DNA from: Candidatus Rifleibacteriota bacterium
GTDB lineage: Bacteria; Muiribacteriota; Ozemobacteria; Ozemobacterales; Ozemobacteraceae
Direction: 5' to 3'
Assembly: GCA_017417215.1 (NCBI GenBank)
Contig: JAFPZP010000096.1
Coordinates: 1-60,451, forward strand
DNA length: 60,451 bases
Part shown: piece after piece, positions 24,268-34,600 of the stretch
Numbering within the stretch: position 1 is the first letter of the stretch
Layout of the letters: the number at the start of each line of letters is the position of its first letter
Notes under the pieces: generated by a model
Seen by the model: only the letters and a program-made list of their open reading frames with translations
Database searches by the model: none
Told to the model about the DNA's origin: nothing
Program-made: the position numbers and the translations under genes

Positions 24268-27186
24268 TTGATAACAAAGATTAAGAATAATTTTAGTTTA
24301 TATTTTCAGAAATTCTTAACGTCTTTTGTTATTATTTTCTGTTTTTTAATCTTTCCTGTTTTTTTAGCTCATACTATATTAGATGCATATTTCATTTCCA
24401 AGCTGGATAATCTTAAAATAGCTAAATTGAGCGAAATGGATAGTAGTATTGATTATCTTAATAAATACTCAAACAATTATAAATATTTCCATTATCTTCT
24501 TTCTACAATATCTGATTATGCTCAAAAAGCTGACAATCCAGAAGAATATTTAAAAATTAATATCAATAACCTTAAAAAGAAGTATCCTAATTCTTTTCAA
24601 TTCTTTGTTTGGGATAAAAATGGAAAACTTGTAAAAGAAATCAGTGATAAAACCCCTTATAGTTATGTATTAAATAAAATATATGAAAGTCTTTATGAAG
24701 TAACAAATGCTGTAATTATTAATCCTAATATTAAGGTATCAAGCCTTAAAACTGTTAAAAAGAATATAAATATTTTACAAAGATTTTTTGGAAGAATTTT
24801 TATTGCTGAAAATCTTAAAAAACCAATTTCTAACGGAAATGATTCTGGACCTTTAATGTCAGATTTGGGTTATGATTTTTCTTTTGTCTGGTTCTCTATA
24901 AAAGAAAAAGCCAGCTTTTTATGTTTCATTTCATCTAAATTGTTGAATGATTTTAATGGGTTAAGAAAAATCTCTGCTAATTTAAGCAAGAATACAGATA
25001 TTATTTATGGATTTTCTACAAGTCCTGATTATGAAAAACCTCTTTCTGTTTTCCCTGCAAAATACGAATCAGAATTGGCTTTGGCTTTAGCTTCATTTGA
25101 AAACGGCGGAGACAGCGTTTTTGAAAATGAAAAATCTATAGTCAAAATGTTTATGCCTCAACCAAATGTAAGAACTTTTTGTTTTATGCCTAAGGCAGAT
25201 GAAATTTGGAATTACAAAGAGTTTAGAAATATTTATGTGGGAATATTCTGTTTTATTTTATTGTTGATTTACTCTTTACTGGGGTTTTGGTTTCTTTATA
25301 AAAAGCATTTCATTTCAATCAGTTGGAAATTAACAGCTTTGTTTCTTATTGCGAATCTAATTCCAATCTCAATTCTGGTTTTTATTACAATAAAATATAT
25401 AGATAATAAAAGAATCTCTTTAAAAAATGAAATAACAGATGACTTAGAAAGAACAATGAGGGATTTTGACCTGCAATACAACTATTCTTTTGAAAGATTT
25501 ACTTCTAAAATTTGTTCCATTGCTGAAAATATTTCTCAAAAAGTTGGTAATGATTCTATAAAAGAAAGAGAAATAAAAAAAATTAATTCTATATATGATG
25601 AGCTGAGTCCATCTGCACTTTTTCTTATTGCAAGCAGCGGTGAAATATTAGTTTCCCAAAAAGGAGATACCACTACTTTTTCTTCTAGTTTTGTATCTAC
25701 TCTTGGTAAAACTTCTTTGGATTATTTAAATAATAGGCCGACACCAAAAGTTGAGCTAGACGAAAAAGATGTTTTTGCTTCTGTTTTTGAAGTAGAAACT
25801 TCTGAATTTTATAAATCTTTCCTAAAAAATATTGGTAAAGTTAGCGTATTCTTTCTAGGTCATCTTAAACAATTGTTTTTCTTTTATACCTTTGGCAGAA
25901 AAGATATTGATAATAATAATTATCTTTTGATGATTATTTGGAACAATGAAGTATTTCAAAAAATATTCTTGAACGAAAACTATAATAATCTTTGTAAACT
26001 TTATTCAGGTGCTAGTTTTTATATAAAAACCAACTTAGATAACACATATTATGGTTCTTTAAATTCAGGAAATAAAGTAAAAGCAATTTTAGAAAAAAAC
26101 TTTGGAAATTCCGATAAACTTACGGGGAATATAGAAATTAATGGTAAAAACAATGTTTTTATTTGTATTAAAGGTAAAAATCTTGAAAATGTAACAATGA
26201 TGGGAGTTTACCCAGAGTATTTAATTAATAAAAGTATTTATACTTATATTTTTCAAGTTGTTTTGGGTGCTCTTATCAGTCTGATGCTTACTATTATAAT
26301 CGGTCAGCTTCTGACTTTGCAGTTTTTAAAACCTATTGACAATATAGGCAAAGCTGCTAATGCAATAAATGTACATAATTTTTCCTATAGGGTTCCTATT
26401 GGTGATAAAGATGAATTTGGTCGATTAAGTCAGGTGTTTAATCGCGTCATAGAAGGCTTAGAAGATTTTGAAGTTGCAAAAATCGTTCAAGAAAGCTTAC
26501 TTCCAGGAAATAATTTTAATGCCGGAGAATTTGATATTTTTGCTAGAACTGTTGTTATGACAACATTAGGTGGCGATTACTACGATTGTTTTAAAATTAA
26601 TGACGATTATCTTGGAATTATAATCGGAGATGTTGCTGGACATGGTATTCCCGCTGGTTTAATGATGGCTATGGCAAAATCTGCTGTTCTTTCAGCTCCT
26701 GAGGAAATAAAAATCGATCCGACAGCTTTAACTGCCAGACTTCATAAAATGTTTTTCTCAATAAAAAATGAACGTTTAAAACGAATGATGACTTTTCAAT
26801 ATTTTGTATTAAATGTTAAAGAAAATCACTTTATTTATACTAATGCCGGACATTGTTTCCCAATAATTTTTGATAATAATATGAAAAAAGCTTCCTTTAG
26901 AGATTATATTGCTACTCCTTTGGGGATTGGTCCTAAATGCCGTTGCAAAAATCAAGACTTTATTTTAGAAAAAGGACAGTCTTTAATTCTTTATACCGAT
27001 GGTATTGTTGAAGCAAATAATGCTGAAAAAGAGCAGTTCGGCTACGATAGATTTCTAGAATGTTTACCCAAAAACTATGATATTAATCCCAAAAACTTTT
27101 ATTATAATTTATATGATAAAGTCTATAAAAATTGGGTTGATTCTATTGATGATGATTTGACTTTAATTATTATAAATAGGGTTTAA
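24268..27186 (+). CDS. Membrane SpoIIE/PP2C serine phosphatase with HAMP, subtype A (intact)
   Basis: A 972-residue paralogue of the gene at 175 with the same layout: an N-terminal membrane helix (about 15-40), an extracytoplasmic region, two helices near 325-380, a second extracytoplasmic region, a helix near 660-690, HAMP, and a PP2C domain. Here the metal sites are intact: GGDYYD (D770), IIGDVAGHGIPAG (D788), YTDGIVE and DDDLTLIII. It is therefore probably active, unlike the 175 copy. The start is a TTG at 24268 with no clear ribosome site; its position matches the paralogue's start. It is separated from the following subtype-B gene by one base, repeating the A-B arrangement at 175-6157. 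It follows thrC closely. Confidence 0.9.
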   Translation: MITKIKNNFSLYFQKFLTSFVIIFCFLIFPVFLAHTILDAYFISKLDNLKIAKLSEMDSSIDYLNKYSNNYKYFHYLLSTISDYAQKADNPEEYLKININNLKKKYPNSFQFFVWDKNGKLVKEISDKTPYSYVLNKIYESLYEVTNAVIINPNIKVSSLKTVKKNINILQRFFGRIFIAENLKKPISNGNDSGPLMSDLGYDFSFVWFSIKEKASFLCFISSKLLNDFNGLRKISANLSKNTDIIYGFSTSPDYEKPLSVFPAKYESELALALASFENGGDSVFENEKSIVKMFMPQPNVRTFCFMPKADEIWNYKEFRNIYVGIFCFILLLIYSLLGFWFLYKKHFISISWKLTALFLIANLIPISILVFITIKYIDNKRISLKNEITDDLERTMRDFDLQYNYSFERFTSKICSIAENISQKVGNDSIKEREIKKINSIYDELSPSALFLIASSGEILVSQKGDTTTFSSSFVSTLGKTSLDYLNNRPTPKVELDEKDVFASVFEVETSEFYKSFLKNIGKVSVFFLGHLKQLFFFYTFGRKDIDNNNYLLMIIWNNEVFQKIFLNENYNNLCKLYSGASFYIKTNLDNTYYGSLNSGNKVKAILEKNFGNSDKLTGNIEINGKNNVFICIKGKNLENVTMMGVYPEYLINKSIYTYIFQVVLGALISLMLTIIIGQLLTLQFLKPIDNIGKAANAINVHNFSYRVPIGDKDEFGRLSQVFNRVIEGLEDFEVAKIVQESLLPGNNFNAGEFDIFARTVVMTTLGGDYYDCFKINDDYLGIIIGDVAGHGIPAGLMMAMAKSAVLSAPEEIKIDPTALTARLHKMFFSIKNERLKRMMTFQYFVLNVKENHFIYTNAGHCFPIIFDNNMKKASFRDYIATPLGIGPKCRCKNQDFILEKGQSLILYTDGIVEANNAEKEQFGYDRFLECLPKNYDINPKNFYYNLYDKVYKNWVDSIDDDLTLIIINRV

Positions 27187-27187
27187 G

Positions 27188-30100
27188 ATGGAAACAGAAG
27201 AAAAAACAATTTATTCTTTAAATAAATATTTCAAATTTTTCCTTGTTGTTTTTTGTTTTGTCTGTGTTCCTGCTTTTATTTTATGTTACTCTGTTTATAG
27301 ATATTTACAGACAAACGAAGAGCAAATAGTAAGCAATTTGAAGACCAATGCTCAGTATATAACTAACGAGTTAAGACGTAATGCCGATACGGAAAAATAT
27401 TTTTGCAGAACTTTTCATGAATATCATGTAAGAGAAATTAATAATCCACTTTTTAATGTTGAAAGCTGTATTGATTATTGCAAGAAAAATAAAGAAGAAT
27501 TCGGAGATAAAATAGATTTTGTTGTTTTAACAAATGATGGCGAAATAAAATATAATTCTAATTCGAAAAGCTTAAATCATGATAAAAAAGTCTGGTATGA
27601 TGCTTTTCACTTTATAAAATATAATTATTCTATAATTCCTGAATTGTTCTGTACTGGTGAAAGAGGTAATGCTGACGCTTTAAAAGAGATATTTGGTCCT
27701 CAAACTATTTATAGAAATTTTAAATCTCTTAATGACGAAAATCTGTATACACTTATTTGGGGTGATTACAAAGGTAATATCCGTCCAGGTGGTGGTTATG
27801 CCTTTAAATGGGGTGGTTTTTTTATTTTTATTTCTAAAGAATTATTAAATGATATTGCTCATTTTAAGCATTATATGTCGAATTCTTTTACTAATACTGA
27901 TATTATCTTAGGTTTATACGATTACAAAAATATAAAAGAAACATTTTGGGTAAATAAACCTCTAACTAATGAGTTTGAAGTTAAGAATATTTTAACAAAA
28001 ATCAGTACGAATAATGCAAAATTAGCTGAAACAGATAATTTATATATTTATCAGCAGATTTTAAATAATAATTATAATTTTTTGATTATTTCTCCAAAAG
28101 GAAATACCAAGCAGAATCTCATACCAAAAATTATGCTTGTCTTTTTTATATATTTTGCTTTTTCTTGGCATATTATTAAATATTTTAGAAATACAATAAT
28201 TTTGAATATACCAGGTGATGCTTCTATTCGATTGAAGATAGCTTTTTTATTTTCTTTTGCATCAATTATTCCATTGATTTTGTTCGCTCTAGTTTCCCAT
28301 GAATATGAATTATATAAAAGACAGGCTTTAATAAAAGAAGCCAGGGTGTGGTCAACAGAAAATCTTTTAAGTGTTGAACAGCGATATCAATCTTATCTTA
28401 AATCTGTAGCTAATATTTTAGATAAATCAGTTACAAATTATAAAAAATACTTGAAAAATAAAATTCCTTCTATTGAGTTAGTTAAGTCAATAACAAGAGA
28501 TTTCTATAATTATGAAATACATGACTTTTTTCTGGTGGCTAGTGAAACTCCTTATATTGCTGCTACAGAAGGTGTATTTAAATACTCTGGTCCTTTAGAT
28601 GCTATTCAATTTGACTTATCTCAAAGTGTTTTAAATGTAGAACAAAAGAAAGTTGAACAAGATAAGCTAATAGAATTTTTGGAAAAATGGAAATATAACG
28701 ATTACAGGTTTTTAATAATTGTTATTAAAAAAATAATCAGCTACATAATAGGAAAAGAAATCCCCGGTTCTGCAATGGATAAATTAGAAATAATTGCTGA
28801 AGGTTTTATGCAAAAACCTATTTCAGAAATAATTTTTAATTTAATAGAAATGGAAAACGAGGGAATAATAAAGAAATGGGGTTATGGAAATAGGATTTTT
28901 ATGGCTTATTTAAATTTTATTTCTATTTATGATAAATCTTTCCCTGATTACATAATGGTAACTTCATGGTGGCCTGAAGATCTTCAAAGAAAGTTTGTTC
29001 TAGATATATTCGCTAAATTAAATAGAAATACTTCCGGATTTAAATTTATTTCTTTCGAAAGATATCAAGGGTTATTCATTCCAGATATTTATAATGGTAA
29101 TGCTGAATTGGAAGCTTTTGCTAAAAGAGCTTCGGAAAAACCTAGTGATGAATTAGAAACCATTTACTATAATGGAGAAAAGTATATTATAGTAACTTTT
29201 TTGGGAAAAGGTCTCGACAAATACAGCTTTATCGGGCTTTATCCCATGCGAAATATTGATAACGAGATAAATCAGCAGAAGTCTTTGCTTTGGCTGCTGG
29301 GAACTTTTAGCCTTATTTTATCTTTTGGTCTGGCTCAATTAATATCTAAAAGCTTTATTAAACCTTTGCTGATATTGCAGGATGGAGCCTTAGCCATAGA
29401 AAACCGTAATTTTAAACATCGCCTTTCCGGCTTGGCAACAGATGAATTCGGTGAAGTTGGCAAAATATTTAACCACGCAATGGTAGGTTTGCAGGAACTC
29501 GAAATAGCAAAGATAGTACAGGAAAGCATGTTCCCTAAACCAGAATTTAAACAGGGAAAATTTGAAATCTTTGGTAAGTCTGTAACCATGATAGATGTTG
29601 GTGGGGACTATTTAGACTTTTTCAAAGTAGACGACAACAGTTTTTCTGTTTTGGTTGGCGATGTTGCGGGGCATGGAGTTGGGGCTGCTGTAATTATGGC
29701 TATGGCAAAAGCAGCCGTTTTGAATGCTGGTGAAAGTCTTCGTTCTCCTTCCGCTGTTTTAAATCAGCTTCATAAAATTATTCTTGCGGCTAAGAGTGCT
29801 AAACAAAAAAAGATTATGACTTTCCAATATCTGCATGTCAATTCAGAAACCGGTGCAAGTCTATATGGAAATGCTGGAGGCTGTTCTCCTTTATTGGTAA
29901 GAAATTCAGAGGCAAGCGTTCAAGAAATAAAAATGGCTGCGCCTGTTTTGGGAGCTTTTAAAAAAGCTGTCTATAAAGAAATTCCTTTGGATATAAAACC
30001 TGGCGATGCGATCATATTCTACACAGACGGTATTGTAGAATGTAAAGATAAAAATGGTGAAATGCTTGGTTACGATAGATTGAAAAAATTGGTTTTGAAT

Positions 30101-30220
30101 TGTTTGGACAAAAACCCTGAAGCTTATTATAATAATATCTATAAGGCTTATATTGATTATGTTGGTAAAGATGCCGATGCTGGCGACGATCTTACCTTTG
30201 TCATTCTGATGTGTTCATAG
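27188..30220 (+). CDS. Membrane SpoIIE/PP2C serine phosphatase with HAMP, subtype B
   Basis: A 1010-residue paralogue of the gene at 3089. It has an N-terminal helix (about 15-38), an extracytoplasmic region with Cys residues, paired helices near 312-380, a second extracytoplasmic region, a helix near 700-720, HAMP (about 725-770) and a PP2C domain. The catalytic motifs GGDYLDFF, GDVAGHGVGAA, YTDGIVE and DDLTFVIL are intact. The PP2C domain matches the 3089 copy far better than the sensor regions do, indicating shared output but different inputs. It is followed by a secreted SecD-P1-like protein 53 bases downstream. The target protein is unknown. Confidence 0.9.
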   Translation: METEEKTIYSLNKYFKFFLVVFCFVCVPAFILCYSVYRYLQTNEEQIVSNLKTNAQYITNELRRNADTEKYFCRTFHEYHVREINNPLFNVESCIDYCKKNKEEFGDKIDFVVLTNDGEIKYNSNSKSLNHDKKVWYDAFHFIKYNYSIIPELFCTGERGNADALKEIFGPQTIYRNFKSLNDENLYTLIWGDYKGNIRPGGGYAFKWGGFFIFISKELLNDIAHFKHYMSNSFTNTDIILGLYDYKNIKETFWVNKPLTNEFEVKNILTKISTNNAKLAETDNLYIYQQILNNNYNFLIISPKGNTKQNLIPKIMLVFFIYFAFSWHIIKYFRNTIILNIPGDASIRLKIAFLFSFASIIPLILFALVSHEYELYKRQALIKEARVWSTENLLSVEQRYQSYLKSVANILDKSVTNYKKYLKNKIPSIELVKSITRDFYNYEIHDFFLVASETPYIAATEGVFKYSGPLDAIQFDLSQSVLNVEQKKVEQDKLIEFLEKWKYNDYRFLIIVIKKIISYIIGKEIPGSAMDKLEIIAEGFMQKPISEIIFNLIEMENEGIIKKWGYGNRIFMAYLNFISIYDKSFPDYIMVTSWWPEDLQRKFVLDIFAKLNRNTSGFKFISFERYQGLFIPDIYNGNAELEAFAKRASEKPSDELETIYYNGEKYIIVTFLGKGLDKYSFIGLYPMRNIDNEINQQKSLLWLLGTFSLILSFGLAQLISKSFIKPLLILQDGALAIENRNFKHRLSGLATDEFGEVGKIFNHAMVGLQELEIAKIVQESMFPKPEFKQGKFEIFGKSVTMIDVGGDYLDFFKVDDNSFSVLVGDVAGHGVGAAVIMAMAKAAVLNAGESLRSPSAVLNQLHKIILAAKSAKQKKIMTFQYLHVNSETGASLYGNAGGCSPLLVRNSEASVQEIKMAAPVLGAFKKAVYKEIPLDIKPGDAIIFYTDGIVECKDKNGEMLGYDRLKKLVLNCLDKNPEAYYNNIYKAYIDYVGKDADAGDDLTFVILMCS

Positions 30221-30273
30221 ATTCTTATCCCTGATTTTGGAGGGAAATGTAGTTGTTTTTTGGGGAGGAGTAA

Positions 30274-31221
30274 ATGAAAAGCTATAATTATATAAGTATC
30301 ATTGTTGCACTGATTTTGTTTATTTTTCTGTCCGAATATAATCTTATGGCAGAAAATTCTGAAGAACCAAATTTTGAAGACTCATTAACCGAAGATTATT
30401 TAGTCGAACCTTTAAAAGGTATCTTTCAAACTCCGTCAAAAATACAGTTTCATCTTGTTAAAAATCATTCCAATGATTCTAAAGAGTTAAGTTATGCATC
30501 AGATGATGAAAAGGTTATTAAAAAGTATGCTAGACCTAATGACCCTGATTTTTATTATTTAGTTAAAAAGAAACCTGATTTAGATGGTAAAGATATAATA
30601 GAAGTTAAGAGTTCTTTTGAAGAATATGGTAGGCCTGTAATCAAGCTATATTTTAATGATGATGGTAAGCGTGCTCTCTTTGAACTTACTAAGAATAATA
30701 TAGGAAGCCAATTGGCGATAGTAATAGATGATATTGCTTTCTCTGCACCATCTATTTATGCTCCTGTAAATGATGGTATTATAATTATTAATTATAATAT
30801 TGGTAGTTTTACTTTTCCTAGAACAATGACTATCAACTATTTAATTAGCAATAAGCAAAAAATGAGTTTTCATATTGTAGAAAAAGAGGCTGATTCTGTT
30901 GAAGGTATAGGAGAGATATCTAACAATGAGATGATTCTTAGAAATCCTATAGACAGTAAAAAAGCTGTCTTTTACAAGTTAAAAAAAGCAAATGCTGTTA
31001 GTGGCGGCGATATTTTAGATTCTAACTGCCTTTTTGGTTCTAAAGATTATCTGGTTATTATGATTGAGTTTAATGATAAGGGTAAATCGGAACTATTAAA
31101 ATTGTTAAAAGAAAATATCGGCAAAAAGCTTGCTTTGGTAGCTGATAATATAGTTTATAGCTCTCCTAAAATAACTTCTGATAAAATACAGGGTTTTGTT
31201 CACTTTAGAATAGAAAAGTAG
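30274..31221 (+). CDS. Secreted protein made of two SecD P1-head-like repeats
   Basis: A 315-residue protein. A signal peptide or anchor (about 1-25) is followed by two tandem modules (about 46-185 and 190-315). Each has the pattern of the SecD periplasmic P1 head: an opening strand (IQFHLV; MSFHIV), YYLVKK/FYKLKK, a segment ending IKLYFNDDGK/IMIEFNDKGK, then LAIVIDDIAFSAPSI/LALVADNIVYSSPKI. No SecD membrane helices are present, so it is not a translocase subunit. A GGAGGAG ribosome site precedes the ATG. It sits behind the A-B phosphatase pair and might be a periplasmic partner, which is only positional inference. Confidence 0.72.
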   Translation: MKSYNYISIIVALILFIFLSEYNLMAENSEEPNFEDSLTEDYLVEPLKGIFQTPSKIQFHLVKNHSNDSKELSYASDDEKVIKKYARPNDPDFYYLVKKKPDLDGKDIIEVKSSFEEYGRPVIKLYFNDDGKRALFELTKNNIGSQLAIVIDDIAFSAPSIYAPVNDGIIIINYNIGSFTFPRTMTINYLISNKQKMSFHIVEKEADSVEGIGEISNNEMILRNPIDSKKAVFYKLKKANAVSGGDILDSNCLFGSKDYLVIMIEFNDKGKSELLKLLKENIGKKLALVADNIVYSSPKITSDKIQGFVHFRIEK

Positions 31222-31281
31222 TTTGCGAGAGGCTGAGCAAGCAACTGTCCGCTTTTTTAAAAATCTAGAGAAAAGAAAAGC

Positions 31282-31363
31282 CTACCCATTGTCATAAACG
31301 TATAGCTTTCAGGGCTAAAGCCCATACGCTATACTTATTATGACAAATGTGTAGACTTCTCTT
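31282..31363 (+). repeat. 82-bp palindromic repeat, copy 1
   Basis: It differs from 59867-59948 at only two of 82 positions. The outer arms TTGTCATAA / TTATGACAA, then GTATAGC / GCTATAC, then the core GGGC-TAAA-GCCC fold into one long hairpin. It resembles a MITE or other small mobile palindrome. Confidence 0.85.
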
Positions 31364-31376
31364 GTTCCTAAAAATT

Positions 31377-31463
31377 CCCCTTTCTTAAAGGGGAAAGATT
31401 GCGTAAGCAATCTAGGGGATTTTTGAGAAGTTTATTAAGCATTACAAAGTTAAGTCTGAAGAC
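31377..31463 (+). repeat. Dispersed repeat with variable hairpin, copy 1
   Basis: CCCCTTT-CTT-AAAGGGG is followed by the hairpin GATTGC-GTAA-GCAATC (31397-31412), TAGGGGATTTT and a conserved tail (GAGAAGTTTA...CAAAGTTAAGTC). It matches 59666-59752 and, in part, 54191-54250. Confidence 0.8.
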
Positions 31464-31529
31464 TGTTGCGAACCTTAAAACATTCCTCTTATCTCTAATC
31501 CCTTCTCCCTAACCCCTTTCCTAAAAAAC

Positions 31530-31558
31530 TTGACTTGTTTTTGTCTTTGCCTTAAACT
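31530..31558 (+). promoter_or_regulatory. nifJ promoter
   Basis: TTGACT (31530-31535) and TAAACT (31553-31558) are 17 bases apart, about 70 bases before the GTG start. An imperfect stem GGTTCAG / CTGAAACC lies in the leader. Confidence 0.6.
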
Positions 31559-31630
31559 TTTTTCAGTAAAAAAATGGTTCAGATTTTTTATCGCTGAAAC
31601 CAAAAAAATTTAAGGTCAGGAGTGCATAAC

Positions 31631-34600
31631 GTGACTACCAAGACTTATGCCATGATGGATGGCAACGAAGCCACCGCTCGTATTGCTCACAAAGTTAACG
31701 AAGTAATAGCTATTTATCCTATTACTCCATCAAGCACCATGGGTGAACATGCTGATGCTTTTTCAGCAGCTGGTATGACTAACATTTGGGGAACTGTTCC
31801 AAGTGTTTATGAAATGCAGTCAGAAGGCGGCGCTGTAGGCGCTGTTCACGGTTCTTTAGCAACTGGTGCTCTTACTACTACTTTTACCGCTTCTCAGGGC
31901 TTGTTGTTGATGATTCCTAACATGTATAAAATTGCTGGTGAATTGACTCCAACAGTTTTCCATGTTACTGCTCGTTCAATAGCTTGTCAGGGTCTCTCAA
32001 TATTTGGTGACCACGGCGATGTTATGGCTTGCCGTCAGACTGGTTTTGCAATGTTGTCTTCTAACTCAGTTCAGGAAGCTCACGACTTTGCTCTTATCGC
32101 TCAGGCAGCTACTCTTGAAGCCCGCGTTCCATTTATGCACTTCTTCGATGGTTTCAGAACCTCTCACGAAGTAAACAAAATCGAAACTATTGATGACGAA
32201 ACCATCAGAGCTATGATTGATGACGATTTGGTTATGGCTCACAGAGCTCGCGGTTTGAACCCAGAAAAACCAACAATTCGTGGTACTGCTCAGAACCCAG
32301 ACGTTTACTTCCAGGGTCGTGAAACAGTTAACCCATATTATCTTAAGACTCCAGAAATCGTTCAGAAAGCTATGGATAAACTTGGCGGAATGACTGGACG
32401 TAACTATAAGATTTATGAATATGTTGGTGCTCCAGATGCAGACAGAATCATTGTTATCATGGGTTCTGGCGCTGAAACAGTTCATGAAGTTGCTGAATAC
32501 CTCAATGCAAAAGGCGAAAAGGTCGGTCTAGTTAAAGTTAGATTGTTCAGACCTTTCAGCGCAAAAGACTTCATCAAAGCTTTCCCAAAGACAACTAAGA
32601 AAGTTGCCGTTATGGATAGAACCAAAGAACCAGGTGCTGCTGGTGAACCTCTCTACATCGATGTAAGAAACAGCATCGGTGAAGCAATGGAAGATGGACT
32701 TGCTCCATTTGAAAAATGGCCAAAAGTTGTTGGCGGCCGCTATGGTTTAGGTTCAAAAGACTTCACTCCTGATCAGGTTATTGCTATATATGATAACCTC
32801 AAAGCTGACAAGCCAAAGAATCATTTCACTGTTGGTATTATTGATGACGTTTGCAACACCAGCCTTCCAATGGGAGAAGTAATCGAAACTGGTGATCCAA
32901 CTACATTCTCTGCAATGTTCTATGGTATGGGTTCTGATGGTACTGTTGGTGCTAACAAAGACTCTATCAAAGTTATCGGTACTAACGCAAAAGACTATGC
33001 TCAGGGTTATTTCGTTTATGACTCAAAGAAATCTGGCAGCATGACCATTTCTCACTTGAGATTTGGTGACAAGCCTCTCCACTGCCCATATTTGATTTCT
33101 CACGCTGACTTCGTAGCTTGCCATAACTTCTCATTCATCGAAAAGTACAATATGGTTAAGCCTCTCAAGAAGGGTGGCAACTTCCTTCTCGAAACTGAAT
33201 ACAGCGCTGACGAAGTTTGGGAACACCTCCCAGTTGAAACTCAAGAAGAACTTATTAAGAAACAGGCTAAACTCTATGTAATCGATGCTAACAAGCTCGC
33301 TAGAGAAATTGGTCTTGGCGGCCGCATTAACATCATTATGCAGACTTGTTTCTTCAAGATTTCTGAAGACAAGATTATGCCAGAAGAAAAGTTCAAAGAA
33401 CTTCAGAAAAAGGCTGTTAAGAAGACTTACGGCAAGAAGGGTGATGAAGTCGTTAAGATGAACTGCGACGCAATCGACAAAGCTCTTGAAAACTTGCACG
33501 AAGTTAAGATTCCAGCAAAAGCAACTTCTACTGAACACATTAAGAAATCAATGCACGTTGAAGATGCTCCAGCCGAAATCAAAGAACTTGTTAGCGGCGT
33601 TCTTGAACCAATCCTTGCTGGTAACGGCGATGCAATCAAAGTTAGCCAGATGCCAGATGATGGTACTTATCCAACAGGCACTAGCCAGTTAGAAAAACGT
33701 AACGTTGGTCTTGATATTCCTGTTTGGAATCCAGAAGCTTGTGCTCAGTGCGGTCAGTGTTCTGCTGTATGTCCACACGCTGCAATCAGAATGAAGATTT
33801 ACGAACCAAAATATGCAGAAAAAGCTCCTGCTACATTCAAGTCTGTTGCTGCTAAGGGCATCAAAGACGATATGAAGTTCACACTTCAGGTTGCTGCAGA
33901 AGATTGTACTGGTTGTGGTCTCTGCGTTGGTATTTGTCCTCTCAAAGCTAAGGGCGTTATCACTATGGCTCACAAGACTCAGGAAATGCGCGAAGCTGAA
34001 GCTGCTAACTGGAAGCACTTCACTGAAGTTATTCCTGAAACCGACCGCAAGTATATCAATATGAACCTCATTAAGGGTTCTCAGCTTGTTAAACCTTTGA
34101 TTGAATTCTCTGGTGCTTGTGCTGGTTGTGGTGAAACTGCTTACATCAAGTTGCTCACTCAAATCTGCGGTGACAGACTTATGATAGCTAACGCTACTGG
34201 TTGTTCTTCAATCTATGGTGCTAACCTCCCAACAACTCCATATTGTAAGAATGAAAAGGGTCACGGTCCTGCTTGGGCTAACAGCTTGTTCGAAGACAAC
34301 GCTGAATTCGGTCTTGGTATGAGACTTGCCGCTGACAAGATGATGCAGGAAGCAAAAGAACTCTTGAAGAAAGTTCTTGATAATCCAGAAGGAAAAGCAG
34401 AAGTTAAGGCTCTTGCCGAAAAACTTATGAACAATCCTCAGAAGACTGCTGAAGATATCGAAGCTCAGCGCGGTTATGTTGCTGAATTGAAGAAACTCAT
34501 CGGCGGTTGCGATTGCAAGTGCGAAACCGGCAAACGTCTTGCTAAGGTTGCTGACTACTTGATTAAACGTTCTGTATGGGTAATCGGTGGTGACGGTTGG

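Larger units (their letters stand above)
31222..31630 (+). repeat. Gene-free region with three repeat types upstream of nifJ
   Basis: About 400 bases without a gene. It holds one copy of the 82-bp palindromic repeat (31282-31363), one copy of the CCCCTTT..AAAGGGG family (31377-31463) and a heptamer array (31486-31520: CTCTTAT, CTCTAAT, CCCTTCT, CCCTAAC, CCCTTTC). The nifJ promoter follows. Confidence 0.85.

Noticed and set aside
33486-33692. Plus-strand frame inside nifJ, like others inside the giant gene (37556-37804, 40097-40288)
   Set aside because: They are alternative-frame readings of confident coding regions with low-complexity translations.
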